A stretch of DNA of 64,000 bases from an uncultured Pelagibacteraceae bacterium (lineage in GTDB: Bacteria; Pseudomonadota; Alphaproteobacteria; Pelagibacterales; Pelagibacteraceae): assembly GCA_902580335.1 (NCBI GenBank), contig CACHKE010000002.1, positions 1 to 64,000 on the forward strand, read 5' to 3'. Below the pieces are notes generated by a model. It was not told the origin of the DNA and made no database searches. It saw nothing but the letters and a program-made list of their open reading frames with translations. The translations under genes and the position numbers were made by a program. Shown one piece after another: positions 1 to 9,197 of the stretch (the stretch's first letter is position 1; every line of letters starts with the position of its first letter).

Positions 1-111
1 TATTTTGAAAATAAGTTGACCCAAAAGAGTATAAATGAAATTGAAATTATTGACTTCACAAGAGAAAAAATTCTTACAAACGATTTTAAAATTATAGATA
101 ACGAAAAATAA
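1..111 (+). CDS. 3' end of an ftsL-position gene (partial)
   Basis: An open frame enters from the left edge and ends at TAA four bases before ftsI. It encodes 36 residues of a C-terminus, rich in Lys/Ile/Asn and without a recognisable motif. In proteobacterial division clusters the gene directly before ftsI is ftsL, which encodes a small single-pass divisome protein with a periplasmic coiled coil. The C-terminal tail here is compatible with that, but the identification rests on position only. The start and membrane segment lie outside the window. Confidence 0.5.
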   Translation, partial: YFENKLTQKSINEIEIIDFTREKILTNDFKIIDNEK

Positions 112-115
112 CAAT

Positions 116-1786
116 ATGAAGTTTATTCTCCAAGAAAACAATGAAGAATTTAAATTTAAAAGCGACAAAAAAAACTTTGATATTAGATTTAATAGAGTTG
201 CATTTATTTTTTTTATTTTTTTTCTTATTTCTGTAATTTATTGTATTCATCTTATTCATCTGGGATCTAGAGATTTAAATTACAATATCTCAGAAAATTA
301 TGGTTCTTTTAATAAAATTCAGAGAGCAAATATTTTAGACCGAAACAATCATTTTTTAGCAAAAACAGTTAATTCTATAGATATTGGAATAAATCCAGTT
401 GAAGCGATAGATAAAAAAAAATTGTTACTTAATTTAAAATATATTTTTCCTGATAAAGATTTTGAATTAATCAATTCTAAACTTTCAAAAGATAAATTTT
501 TTTGGTTTGAAAAAAAAATTTCGGAGGAGAATTATGAGAAAATTATGATGTTGGGTGATAAATCAATAAAACCACATGAAAATCTTATAAGAGTTTATCC
601 CCAAAAAAATTTGTTTAGTCATATAATTGGACAAATAGATGACGATAACTTAGGTATTTCTGGGTTAGAGAAATCATTAGATTTAGATTTAAAAAAAAAC
701 GATAAATCTATCCAACTTACTGTCGATAAAGATATTCAGTTCCTAATAAGAGAAGAGTTAAAAAGGTTTAATAAAATATTTAAAACTAAGGGTAGTGCCT
801 CAATCTTGATGGATATTAATAATGGTGAGATATTATCAATTATTTCGTTACCTGATTTTGACCCAAATCAAAGACAAAATATTACAGATATAAATTATAT
901 TAATAGAGCAACTAAAGGTGTTTATGAATTAGGTTCTGTTTTTAAAACTTTTACCTTGGCAGCAGCTTTAAATGAAAAGATAATAGAGACAAATACTGAA
1001 TTTAAAAATTTAGAAAAAAGTATTATTTGTGGAAAAAATAAAATAAGTGAATATGACAAAAAAATTCCCTCTAACTTAACTGCTGAAGAAATACTTATCC
1101 GTTCAGGCAATATAGGTTCGGTAAGAATCGGCCAAGCTGTTGGGATTGAAAAATATAAAAAATTCTTAAACGATCTAGACTTAATTAAACCAATACAATT
1201 TGACATACAGGAAATTGGTAAACCAATATCCTTTAATTGGGGAAAATGTAAGCTTGCAACTACCTCGTATGGACATGGAATTACCACTACAATTTTACAA
1301 TTAACTAGTGCTTACTCTACTATCGCTAATGGTGGTTTTAAGATTAATCCTACTCTTATAAAAAAAGAAAAATATACCAGAGGAGATAGAATTTTAGATG
1401 AAAATGTTTCAACAAATCTAGTCACAATATTGAGAAAAATTGTAACTACAAAGGAAGGAACCGCAACATTAGCTAATGTAGAGGGTTATGAAGTTGCAGG
1501 AAAAACAGGCACTGCTGAAAAAATCTTAGAAGGTGGATACTCTAGAAAAAAAATTAATACCTTTGCTTCCATATTTCCTGCCTCTAATCCTAAGTATAGC
1601 CTAGTTGTGATGTTGGATGAGCCTAAAACAAATAGTGAATATGTTTATAATTATAGAGATGGATCAGGAATAAAATACAAAGGAACTCCTTTTAATACTG
1701 CAGGTTGGACTTCGGTCGAAGTTGTTGGTCAAATTATAGAAAAGATTGGGCCTATTTTAGCCACAAAATACGCGGAAGTTAATTAA
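116..1786 (+). CDS. ftsI: Peptidoglycan D,D-transpeptidase FtsI (PBP3)
   Basis: FtsI cross-links septal peptidoglycan in the periplasm and works with the glycosyltransferase FtsW, encoded further down this cluster. The 556-aa protein has a short cytoplasmic N-terminus, one membrane segment at about residues 28-50, a dimerisation domain, and a transpeptidase domain. All three active-site motifs are visible: SVFK with the acyl-enzyme Ser at about 274, SGN at about 330, and KTGTAE at about 463. Length is normal for the family. The ATG at 116 follows the upstream stop by four bases, and the stop is two bases from the next gene, so it sits within a long operon. No PASTA domain is present, as is usual for proteobacterial FtsI. 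Confidence 0.95.
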   Translation: MKFILQENNEEFKFKSDKKNFDIRFNRVAFIFFIFFLISVIYCIHLIHLGSRDLNYNISENYGSFNKIQRANILDRNNHFLAKTVNSIDIGINPVEAIDKKKLLLNLKYIFPDKDFELINSKLSKDKFFWFEKKISEENYEKIMMLGDKSIKPHENLIRVYPQKNLFSHIIGQIDDDNLGISGLEKSLDLDLKKNDKSIQLTVDKDIQFLIREELKRFNKIFKTKGSASILMDINNGEILSIISLPDFDPNQRQNITDINYINRATKGVYELGSVFKTFTLAAALNEKIIETNTEFKNLEKSIICGKNKISEYDKKIPSNLTAEEILIRSGNIGSVRIGQAVGIEKYKKFLNDLDLIKPIQFDIQEIGKPISFNWGKCKLATTSYGHGITTTILQLTSAYSTIANGGFKINPTLIKKEKYTRGDRILDENVSTNLVTILRKIVTTKEGTATLANVEGYEVAGKTGTAEKILEGGYSRKKINTFASIFPASNPKYSLVVMLDEPKTNSEYVYNYRDGSGIKYKGTPFNTAGWTSVEVVGQIIEKIGPILATKYAEVN

Positions 1787-1788
1787 TA

Positions 1789-4632
1789 ATGTTATTAGGC
1801 AATTATTTTAGCAATATAGATATTAGTAAAAAAAAAACTTTTTTCTCAGGAATTTCATTCAATACAAAAAATATTAAAAAAGATAATATTTTTTTTGCTA
1901 TAAAAGGGAACCATTTTGATGGGAATAAATTCATTTCTACTGCAATAAAAAAAGGCTCTAAAATTATTATTAGCGAGAAAAGAATTCGAAATTTTCAAAA
2001 GAATATTTTATTCATTCATACTAGAAATATTAGAAAACTTTTAGCAGAAACCGCTTTTAAAATTTATAAGAATAAACCAAATAATTTAATAGCTGTAACT
2101 GGAACAAATGGAAAATCATCTGTTTCAGATTTTTATTTTCAATTATTAAATCTTAATAAAGTAAAAGTAGCCTCAATCGGAACATTAGGAGTAAAATCAA
2201 AAAATTTTAGATCTAATTTGCCAAACACAACCGCAGACCCAATTCGATTAGGTCAAATATTATCTAAATTAAAATTTCAAAAAATTAACAATGTAATTAT
2301 GGAAGCCTCTAGCCATGGCCTAAGTCAGCATAGATTAAATGGTTTAAAGTTTTCATCAGGTATTTTCACAAATTTATCTCAAGATCACCTAGATTATCAT
2401 AAAAATTTTAAAGAATATTTCAGAGCAAAACAGTACCTATTTGAAAATTTGATAGGAAAGAAAGGAAATGTAATAACTGATGAAACATTACCAGAATTTA
2501 AAAGAATAAAAAAAATTGCAATTTCTAGAAAATTAAAATTGCAGGTTTTAAATAATAGTAAAAATCAATTTCAAATTTTATCTCATAGTTATAGAGGTGA
2601 GAAACAAATATTAAAAATAAAATATTATAATTTAATGAGAGAAATACATTTAAATCTTATTGGAAAAATACAATTAAAAAATATTTTAATGGCGATTATT
2701 GCAGCAAAAAATAGTAATATAAGTTTAGTCAAGATTTTAAATGTTTTACCACAACTTAAGCCAATAGACGGAAGACTTGAAAAAATAGGTAAAATCAAAA
2801 ATAAATCTAAAGTAATACTTGATTATGCACATACACCAGATGCACTAAGAATATGTCTTTCAAACCTTAAAGAGCAATTTCCAAATAAAAAGATTGTTGT
2901 ACTTTTCGGTTGTGGTGGAAATAGAGATCAAAATAAAAGATTTAAAATGGGAAAGATTGCATGTGATTATGCTAACGAAATTTATTTAACTGATGATAAT
3001 CCTAGATTCGAAGATCCAAGAAAAATAAGAGATGATATTAAAAAGGGTATGCTAGACGCCTTGATAAAAGAAATTCCTGATAGAAAAAAAGCTATTTCGG
3101 AGGCCATCAAAAATTTAGATACAGGTGACATTTTGTTGGTTGCTGGAAAAGGTCATGAAAAAACACAAGATTTTGGTAAAAAGAAAATTTATTTTTCAGA
3201 TAAAAAAATTATTTTAGATTCTATTAAACTTAAAAATACAAACTTATCAAAAAACTTAAAGATTAATATTATTAAAGAAGTATCTAAAATTAAAAATAAA
3301 ATTTCTTTAATAAAATTAGATAAAGTAAGAATCAACTCCAAAGAAGTAAACAAGAATGATATTTTTTTTGCTATTAAAGGAAAAAAAAATGATGGAAATA
3401 AATTCATTGCAGAGGCATTTAAAAATAAAGCTTCATTAGTTGTATTAAATAAAATTCAAAATAAATTTGATAGCAAACGACAAATAAAAGTAAGAAATAC
3501 ACTAAAATTTATGACTGAAATTTCAAAAATATTTAGAAAAAATATCGACACAAACATAATAGCTATTACAGGAAGTTGTGGAAAAACTACTCTTAAAGAA
3601 TTATTGGGCAATGTGTTAAGAAAGATTTCTAGTGTTAGTATTTCTCCAAAATCATATAACAATAAATTTGGAGTTCCATTAAGTTTGCTCAACCTAAAAC
3701 ATCATGATGAATTTGGAGTTTTAGAGGTTGGTATGGATAAAAAAGGAGAAATAGATAATTTAACAAATATTATAAAACCGAATGTTGGTTTGATAACTAA
3801 TATCAACTATGCACACGCAAAAAATTTCAAAAATATCAAACAAATTGCTTTAGCTAAAGCTGAGATAATTAAAAATATATTACCCAATGGTTTTGTTGTC
3901 TTGAATGCAGACGATAGTTTTTTCAAATTACATAAAAAAATTGCTGAAAATAATAATATTAATGTGATTTCTTTTGGGATTAAAACTAAAAAAGCAAATG
4001 TTAAGTTGTTTAATATTAAAAAAGTTAAAAAAGCATTTAGAATTAAAGTTAAACTTAATGATAAGTTTAAATATTTTATAATTTCAAATAATTTTCAAAG
4101 TAATATTTATAATATTTTAAGCGCTTTAAGTGTAATGAGTATTTACAAAGATGTGCTTAAATTTAATGAAAAAATTTTCTTAGATTTTAGAAGTCCAGCA
4201 GGAAGAGGAGATCATTCTACAATAAAGATAGGTAACAAAAAAATAAACTTAATTGACGAAAGTTATAATTCTAATCCTCTATCTTTAAAATCAGCTTTAA
4301 AAAATTATGATAATATAGATAAAAAAAAATATCGTAAATATCTCTTGCTTGGAGATATGATGGAACTTGGTTCACATTCGAAAAAACTTCACCAATCAAT
4401 AGTTCCTTTAATAAATGAGACAAATATTGATAAAGTATTTGTTATGGGAAAAATGGTAAGAGAAATATTTGATAATATTGTGAAAGTAAAAAGAGGAAGA
4501 ATTTTAAAGAATAAATCAGGAATTTTTGAATTAATTAAGAAAGATTTTAAAAATAATGATTATTTAATGATTAAAGCCTCAAATGCGACAGGTTTCAATA
4601 GTATAGTAAATAACTTGAAGGGTTTAAATTAA
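1789..4632 (+). CDS. murEF: Fused MurE-MurF: UDP-MurNAc-tripeptide synthetase / D-alanyl-D-alanine-adding enzyme
   Basis: One 947-aa frame contains two complete Mur ligases, each close to normal length. The MurE half (about 1-475) has the ATP loop GTNGKSS at 105-111, the EASSHGLSQHR and NLSQDHLDYH motifs, and DNPR at about 403. In MurE families DNPR marks meso-diaminopimelate as the added amino acid. The MurF half (about 490-947) has its own N-terminal substrate domain, the ATP loop GSCGKTT at 595-601, and a DESYNSNP motif; it adds D-Ala-D-Ala to give the pentapeptide precursor. Both steps are cytoplasmic and consecutive. There is no stop, start or frame change between the halves, so this is a true fusion rather than a misread overlap. 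mraY begins at the base after its stop. Confidence 0.95.
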   Translation: MLLGNYFSNIDISKKKTFFSGISFNTKNIKKDNIFFAIKGNHFDGNKFISTAIKKGSKIIISEKRIRNFQKNILFIHTRNIRKLLAETAFKIYKNKPNNLIAVTGTNGKSSVSDFYFQLLNLNKVKVASIGTLGVKSKNFRSNLPNTTADPIRLGQILSKLKFQKINNVIMEASSHGLSQHRLNGLKFSSGIFTNLSQDHLDYHKNFKEYFRAKQYLFENLIGKKGNVITDETLPEFKRIKKIAISRKLKLQVLNNSKNQFQILSHSYRGEKQILKIKYYNLMREIHLNLIGKIQLKNILMAIIAAKNSNISLVKILNVLPQLKPIDGRLEKIGKIKNKSKVILDYAHTPDALRICLSNLKEQFPNKKIVVLFGCGGNRDQNKRFKMGKIACDYANEIYLTDDNPRFEDPRKIRDDIKKGMLDALIKEIPDRKKAISEAIKNLDTGDILLVAGKGHEKTQDFGKKKIYFSDKKIILDSIKLKNTNLSKNLKINIIKEVSKIKNKISLIKLDKVRINSKEVNKNDIFFAIKGKKNDGNKFIAEAFKNKASLVVLNKIQNKFDSKRQIKVRNTLKFMTEISKIFRKNIDTNIIAITGSCGKTTLKELLGNVLRKISSVSISPKSYNNKFGVPLSLLNLKHHDEFGVLEVGMDKKGEIDNLTNIIKPNVGLITNINYAHAKNFKNIKQIALAKAEIIKNILPNGFVVLNADDSFFKLHKKIAENNNINVISFGIKTKKANVKLFNIKKVKKAFRIKVKLNDKFKYFIISNNFQSNIYNILSALSVMSIYKDVLKFNEKIFLDFRSPAGRGDHSTIKIGNKKINLIDESYNSNPLSLKSALKNYDNIDKKKYRKYLLLGDMMELGSHSKKLHQSIVPLINETNIDKVFVMGKMVREIFDNIVKVKRGRILKNKSGIFELIKKDFKNNDYLMIKASNATGFNSIVNNLKGLN

Positions 4633-5718
4633 ATGCTTTATCAATTTTTACTAAATTTTGTTGATACTTTTAGTTTTTTGAATGTATTTAAATATCTAAC
4701 ATTTAGGACTGGTTTATCTTTTTTTACTTCATTAGTTATTGTTTTAATTATTGGAGGAACGTTTATAAATTTTTTTTCAAAACAAAAAATTTTAAATCCT
4801 ATCCGTAATGATGGTCCAGAAGATCATATAGTTAAGAAAATAGGAACTCCGACTATGGGTGGAGTAATTATTTTGTCTGGTTTGTTAATATCAGTACTAT
4901 TCTGGGCTGATTTATCGAATTTAAATGTTTTATTTTGTTTATATATCGCAATTTCTTTTGGTCTACTTGGGGCATTCGATGATTATAAAAAAATAAAGTT
5001 TAGTAACTCTTCAGGTATCTCATCAAAGTTAAAATTAACCCTTCAAATAATATTAGCAATAATTGGTGTGAGTTTTTATGTTTACTTTAACGACTATCAA
5101 GATTTAACAAATTTATACTTTCCTTTTTTTAAAAACCTTATCATTAATCTTGGATGGTTTTTTATACCTTTCTCAATATTTGTGATTATCGGTTCATCAA
5201 ATGCAGTAAATCTTACTGATGGATTAGATGGTTTAGCTACGGTACCAGTAATACTTGTAGCAGCTTGTTTTGCATTTATAAGTTATGTTACAGGTAACAT
5301 TGTATTCTCAAATTATTTACAAATTCCCTACATAGAGGGAACTGGGGAAGTTTCAATTTTTTGTGGAGCAATCATTGGCTCTTGTTTAGGCTTTTTATGG
5401 TTTAACGCGCCTCCAGCAAAAATTTTTATGGGAGATACTGGATCTTTGTCTTTGGGTGGCTCTCTAGGAGCAGTTGGTATAATAACAAAACATGAAATAG
5501 TTTTAGCAATTACTGGAGGTTTATTTGTTCTTGAAGCAGTTTCAGTGATTGTGCAAGTAATATCATTTAAAATTACTGGTAAAAGAGTTTTTAAAATGGC
5601 ACCAATCCATCATCATTTTGAGAAGAAAGGTTGGCCTGAATCAACAGTTGTAATTAGATTTTGGATAATTTCTATTATTTTAGCAATGATAGGACTTGCT
5701 ACATTAAAACTAAGATAA
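4633..5718 (+). CDS. mraY: Phospho-N-acetylmuramoyl-pentapeptide transferase
   Basis: MraY transfers phospho-MurNAc-pentapeptide from UDP to undecaprenyl phosphate, forming lipid I at the inner membrane. The 361-aa protein is polytopic, with about ten hydrophobic segments. Diagnostic motifs are FDDYKK, NLTDGLDGLA, FMGDTGSL and the histidine-rich PIHHHFEKKGW loop. Acidic residues in these motifs form the Mg-dependent active site in the family. The start codon abuts the murEF stop with no spacing, and the stop overlaps the murD start (TAATG), which suggests translational coupling. Confidence 0.97.
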   Translation: MLYQFLLNFVDTFSFLNVFKYLTFRTGLSFFTSLVIVLIIGGTFINFFSKQKILNPIRNDGPEDHIVKKIGTPTMGGVIILSGLLISVLFWADLSNLNVLFCLYIAISFGLLGAFDDYKKIKFSNSSGISSKLKLTLQIILAIIGVSFYVYFNDYQDLTNLYFPFFKNLIINLGWFFIPFSIFVIIGSSNAVNLTDGLDGLATVPVILVAACFAFISYVTGNIVFSNYLQIPYIEGTGEVSIFCGAIIGSCLGFLWFNAPPAKIFMGDTGSLSLGGSLGAVGIITKHEIVLAITGGLFVLEAVSVIVQVISFKITGKRVFKMAPIHHHFEKKGWPESTVVIRFWIISIILAMIGLATLKLR

Positions 5719-7028
5719 TGAGTGATAATTCACAAATCTTCTTTAATAAAAAAATTTTAATTTATGGATTAGGAAAAAGTGGCATTTCATCGTTTAATTT
5801 TTTAAGAAATAAAAATGATGTTTATTTATTTGATGATAACCCAAATCTTAAAATAAATAATTCGATTAAAAAAAAAACTCTCAACTTTAAAAAATTATTA
5901 AAAACTAAATTTGATTTAATTATATTGAGTCCAGGAATTGATATAAAAAAATGTAAACTCAAAAATTTACTTAAAAAAAAAAATAAGAATATCTACACAG
6001 ATCTAGATGTTTTTCACTCATTTTTTAGAAATATCTCTTTTACAATAACTGGTACAAACGGAAAGTCTACCACATGCAAACTTCTGTATGATATCTTAAA
6101 AGACCAAAAAAAAGATGTAAGATTAGTGGGGAACATTGGTACACCAATACTATCTATAAATAAGATTTCAAAAAAAACAATTTTCGTAATTGAGGCTTCA
6201 TCTTATCAATTAGAGTATAGTAAAATTTTTTCATCAAAATTTGCTGCTATCCTTAATATTGCACCTGATCATTTAGAAAGACATGGTAATCTAAATAATT
6301 ATATAGAGGCAAAATTTAAAATTTTTAATAATCCAAAAAGAGGAGCAATAGGATTTGTAAATAAAGATGATCATCTAATTCAAAAAAAAATTGAAAAAAA
6401 AAATCATAAGATCAAATTGGTAAATGTAGATACGAAGTTAAATAATTCTATTTTGAAAAAAATCACAAACAAATATTTTTTATCAAAGTCAAATCAAGCA
6501 AATCTCTCGTTTGTTTTAGAAATGATAAAAAAATTTAATATTAAATCAAATGAATTAATAAATAGTGTAAATAAATTTAAAGGATTAAATTATAGGCAGA
6601 AAATTATCTATAAGAAAAATAAATTAATCATAATTAATGATTCTAAGTCAACAAGTTATTCTTCTTCGAAAGAATTATTAGAAATGTATGAAAATATTCA
6701 TTGGTTAATTGGTGGTATTCCAAAAAAAGATGATAAATTATTGCTACCAAAAAAATATTTTAAAAATATTAAGATTTATGCCTTTGGTAAAAACTTTAAA
6801 AAATTCTCAAAAGACTTAAGGCAAAAAGCAGAGTTTAGAAGGTTTAAAAATTTAAATCTTGCACTGACAGCAATTTTTAAGAATATTCATAAAAAGAAAC
6901 ACTCAATTAATACGATCCTATTTAGTCCCGCTTCTGCATCATTTGATACTTTTAAAAATTTTGAGGAAAGAGGTTTATATTTTAATGAATTAATAAAAAG
7001 ACATTTGGATGAAAGAAAAATTATTTAG
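5718..7028 (+). CDS. murD: UDP-N-acetylmuramoyl-L-alanine--D-glutamate ligase
   Basis: MurD adds D-glutamate to UDP-MurNAc-L-Ala in the cytoplasm. The ORF track starts at 5661, inside mraY. The ATG at 5718 in a TAATG overlap is preferred, because the protein then begins just before the IYGLGKSG substrate-domain loop as in other MurD enzymes (436 aa). Visible motifs are the ATP loop TGTNGKSTT, EASSYQLEYS and NIAPDHLERHG. The 3' end overlaps ftsW by 20 bases. The N-terminal region is very Lys/Asn-rich but has no missing catalytic motif. Confidence 0.95.
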   Translation: MSDNSQIFFNKKILIYGLGKSGISSFNFLRNKNDVYLFDDNPNLKINNSIKKKTLNFKKLLKTKFDLIILSPGIDIKKCKLKNLLKKKNKNIYTDLDVFHSFFRNISFTITGTNGKSTTCKLLYDILKDQKKDVRLVGNIGTPILSINKISKKTIFVIEASSYQLEYSKIFSSKFAAILNIAPDHLERHGNLNNYIEAKFKIFNNPKRGAIGFVNKDDHLIQKKIEKKNHKIKLVNVDTKLNNSILKKITNKYFLSKSNQANLSFVLEMIKKFNIKSNELINSVNKFKGLNYRQKIIYKKNKLIIINDSKSTSYSSSKELLEMYENIHWLIGGIPKKDDKLLLPKKYFKNIKIYAFGKNFKKFSKDLRQKAEFRRFKNLNLALTAIFKNIHKKKHSINTILFSPASASFDTFKNFEERGLYFNELIKRHLDERKII

Positions 7029-8136
7029 CTATATTTCTTTTTATCAATGGTGGAAAAGTATTGATAAACCTATTTTATCATCGATTTTACTTTTATTTTT
7101 GGTGGGTTTATTTTTTTCACTTGTTTCAACTTCTCTAATTGCATCAGATAAATTAGATACGAATACATATTTCTTTTTTTTTAAACATACAGTCTTTGTT
7201 ATTTTTGGCTTCTTTGTGATTTTTTTGCTTTCTTTTATACCTGAAAAAGAAATATATAGAATCTCTGTAATATTTTTCTGCTTATCATTAGTTTTGTTAT
7301 TACTTGTTCCCATAATTGGAGTAGAGATTAAAGGTTCAAAGAGATGGATTGATTTGCTGATATTGCCAAGATTACAACCTATTGAGTTTGTAAAGCCTTT
7401 TTTAATAGTAATAATAAGTATGATAATTTGCTCTCAAAAATATACCAATTTAAATTTGAAGTACCTCTTATCTTTTTTATTAACTATATTGATATCGAGT
7501 CTTTTGATACTTCAACCAGATATTGGTCAAACTTTACTAATTGGTTTTAGTTGGTTAGTTTTGATTTTTATTTCTGGTATTAACATATTTTTTTTGAGCC
7601 TATTTTTTTTTATTTCTTTAGCTGGAATAGTTTTCATCATTATTTACTTTCCACAATTTAAATATATAAAAGATAGATTATTCTCTTTTTTTAATCCTGA
7701 GATGGGTACTCATAACTTTCAATCAGATAAGGCGTTAGAAGCTATAATAAGTGGAGGCTTTTTTGGAAAAGGTATTGGAGAAGGGACATTAAAAAACAGA
7801 GTCCCTGAAGCTCATACTGACTACATTATTTCAGTAATTTCAGAAGAGTTTGGAGTAATTTTCATAATGCTAATTTTATTGACTTACCTAGTATTAATAT
7901 TTTCAGTTCTGAAAAAAGTCTACAAAGAAAATGATAAAACGATCAAATTAATACTAACTGGATCTATTAGTTTAATACTTATGCAAGCAATGATTCACAT
8001 AGGAGTAAATATTAGATTATTCCCAACTACAGGAATGACTTTACCATTTTTAAGTTATGGGGGATCATCGATTATAAGTATATCTATTATATCAGGTATA
8101 ATTTTGAATTTAACGAAAAGAAAAATAATTAAATGA
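7009..8136 (+). CDS. ftsW: Divisome SEDS glycosyltransferase FtsW
   Basis: FtsW is the polytopic SEDS-family enzyme that polymerises glycan strands from lipid II at the septum, in partnership with FtsI. The 375-aa protein has about ten membrane segments. Family motifs seen are GSKRWID in the first half, the loop GEGTLKNRVPEAHTDYI followed by SEEFG, and LPFLSYGGSS near the C-terminus. It is assigned FtsW rather than RodA because it lies between murD and murG; the second SEDS gene in this window sits beside mrdA. The start lies within the murD 3' end, and the stop overlaps murG as ATGA. Confidence 0.95.
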   Translation: MKEKLFSYISFYQWWKSIDKPILSSILLLFLVGLFFSLVSTSLIASDKLDTNTYFFFFKHTVFVIFGFFVIFLLSFIPEKEIYRISVIFFCLSLVLLLLVPIIGVEIKGSKRWIDLLILPRLQPIEFVKPFLIVIISMIICSQKYTNLNLKYLLSFLLTILISSLLILQPDIGQTLLIGFSWLVLIFISGINIFFLSLFFFISLAGIVFIIIYFPQFKYIKDRLFSFFNPEMGTHNFQSDKALEAIISGGFFGKGIGEGTLKNRVPEAHTDYIISVISEEFGVIFIMLILLTYLVLIFSVLKKVYKENDKTIKLILTGSISLILMQAMIHIGVNIRLFPTTGMTLPFLSYGGSSIISISIISGIILNLTKRKIIK

Positions 8137-9197
8137 AAAATATATTAATCTCAACAGGAGGATCAGGTGGACATGTACTGCCAGCAAAAATTTTACGTGA
8201 ACATTTGCAATCAAATTTTAACATTTTTATTTCTACTGATTTAAGAGGGCTAAAATATTTTAATGATAAAAAAAATGATATTATTTTGATAAATACTCCA
8301 AAATTAAATCTCAATATATTTTTTATCTTTAAAATATTCCAAGTAATTTATTTAGTGATTAAAACACTCTTATTATTAAAAAAAAATAAGATTAATATTG
8401 TTTTTTCAACAGGAGGATATATGTCATTGCCTGTCTGTATTGGTGCAAAATTATTAGGAATAAAGATATACTTATTAGAACCCAATATTGTTTTAGGAAG
8501 AGCAAATAGACTCTTTTTGGGTTTTTGTAACAAAATTTTTACTTATACAAAAAACTTAAAAAACTTTCCTGAAAAACTTAAATATAAAATTCAAATAATA
8601 TCCCCACTAGTTAAAAAAAGTTTTTATGAAAAAAGAGAAATTAAAACAGAAGATAATGTATTCCGTCTTTTAGTTGTTGGCGGGAGTCAAGGAGCAAAAA
8701 TTTTTGATAATGTAGTAAAAAATGTAGTCGTAAATTTGTCAAAAAAAAATAAAATTGAGATCATCCAACAAACTCATAAAAGTAATACTGATAATTTAAA
8801 GAATATTTATGATAAGGCTGAAATTGAAAACAACATTTTTGATTTTGAGGAAAATTTAACAGATTTGATTAATCAATCAGACCTATGTATTACTCGTGCT
8901 GGTGCATCCACTTTAGCAGAATTATCAATTATGAATAAACCATTTCTAACAATTCCTCTAGTTTCAGCAAAAGACAATCATCAATTTGAAAATGCAAATT
9001 TTTATCAAAATTTAGGTTGTTGTTGGATTATGAATCAAAAAGACTTTAATGAGGTTAGCTTAGAAAAATTTTTAGATCATATAATTATGAATAAGTCTGA
9101 GTATAATATGAAAAAAAATAACTTAGAAAAACATAATTTCCAAAACTCATGGAATGATATAAACCAAAAAATATTGGAAACTATTAATGAAAATTGA
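8133..9197 (+). CDS. murG: Lipid II synthase: UDP-GlcNAc--undecaprenyl-PP-MurNAc-pentapeptide GlcNAc transferase
   Basis: MurG adds GlcNAc to lipid I on the cytoplasmic face of the membrane to form lipid II. The 354-aa protein has a GT-B fold: the glycine-rich TGGSGGHVLPA loop at residues 7-17, a second glycine loop around GGSQGAKIF, and the UDP-GlcNAc site TRAGASTLAEL. A hydrophobic patch in the N-terminal domain (around residues 55-85) fits the membrane-association surface of the family. The start overlaps the ftsW stop by four bases, and the 3' end overlaps murC by 11 bases. Confidence 0.96.
   Translation: MKNILISTGGSGGHVLPAKILREHLQSNFNIFISTDLRGLKYFNDKKNDIILINTPKLNLNIFFIFKIFQVIYLVIKTLLLLKKNKINIVFSTGGYMSLPVCIGAKLLGIKIYLLEPNIVLGRANRLFLGFCNKIFTYTKNLKNFPEKLKYKIQIISPLVKKSFYEKREIKTEDNVFRLLVVGGSQGAKIFDNVVKNVVVNLSKKNKIEIIQQTHKSNTDNLKNIYDKAEIENNIFDFEENLTDLINQSDLCITRAGASTLAELSIMNKPFLTIPLVSAKDNHQFENANFYQNLGCCWIMNQKDFNEVSLEKFLDHIIMNKSEYNMKKNNLEKHNFQNSWNDINQKILETINEN

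Noticed and set aside
922-1287. 121-aa minus-strand ORF inside ftsI
   Set aside because: Lies wholly within the transpeptidase domain of ftsI, with all catalytic motifs on the plus strand; treated as a shadow.
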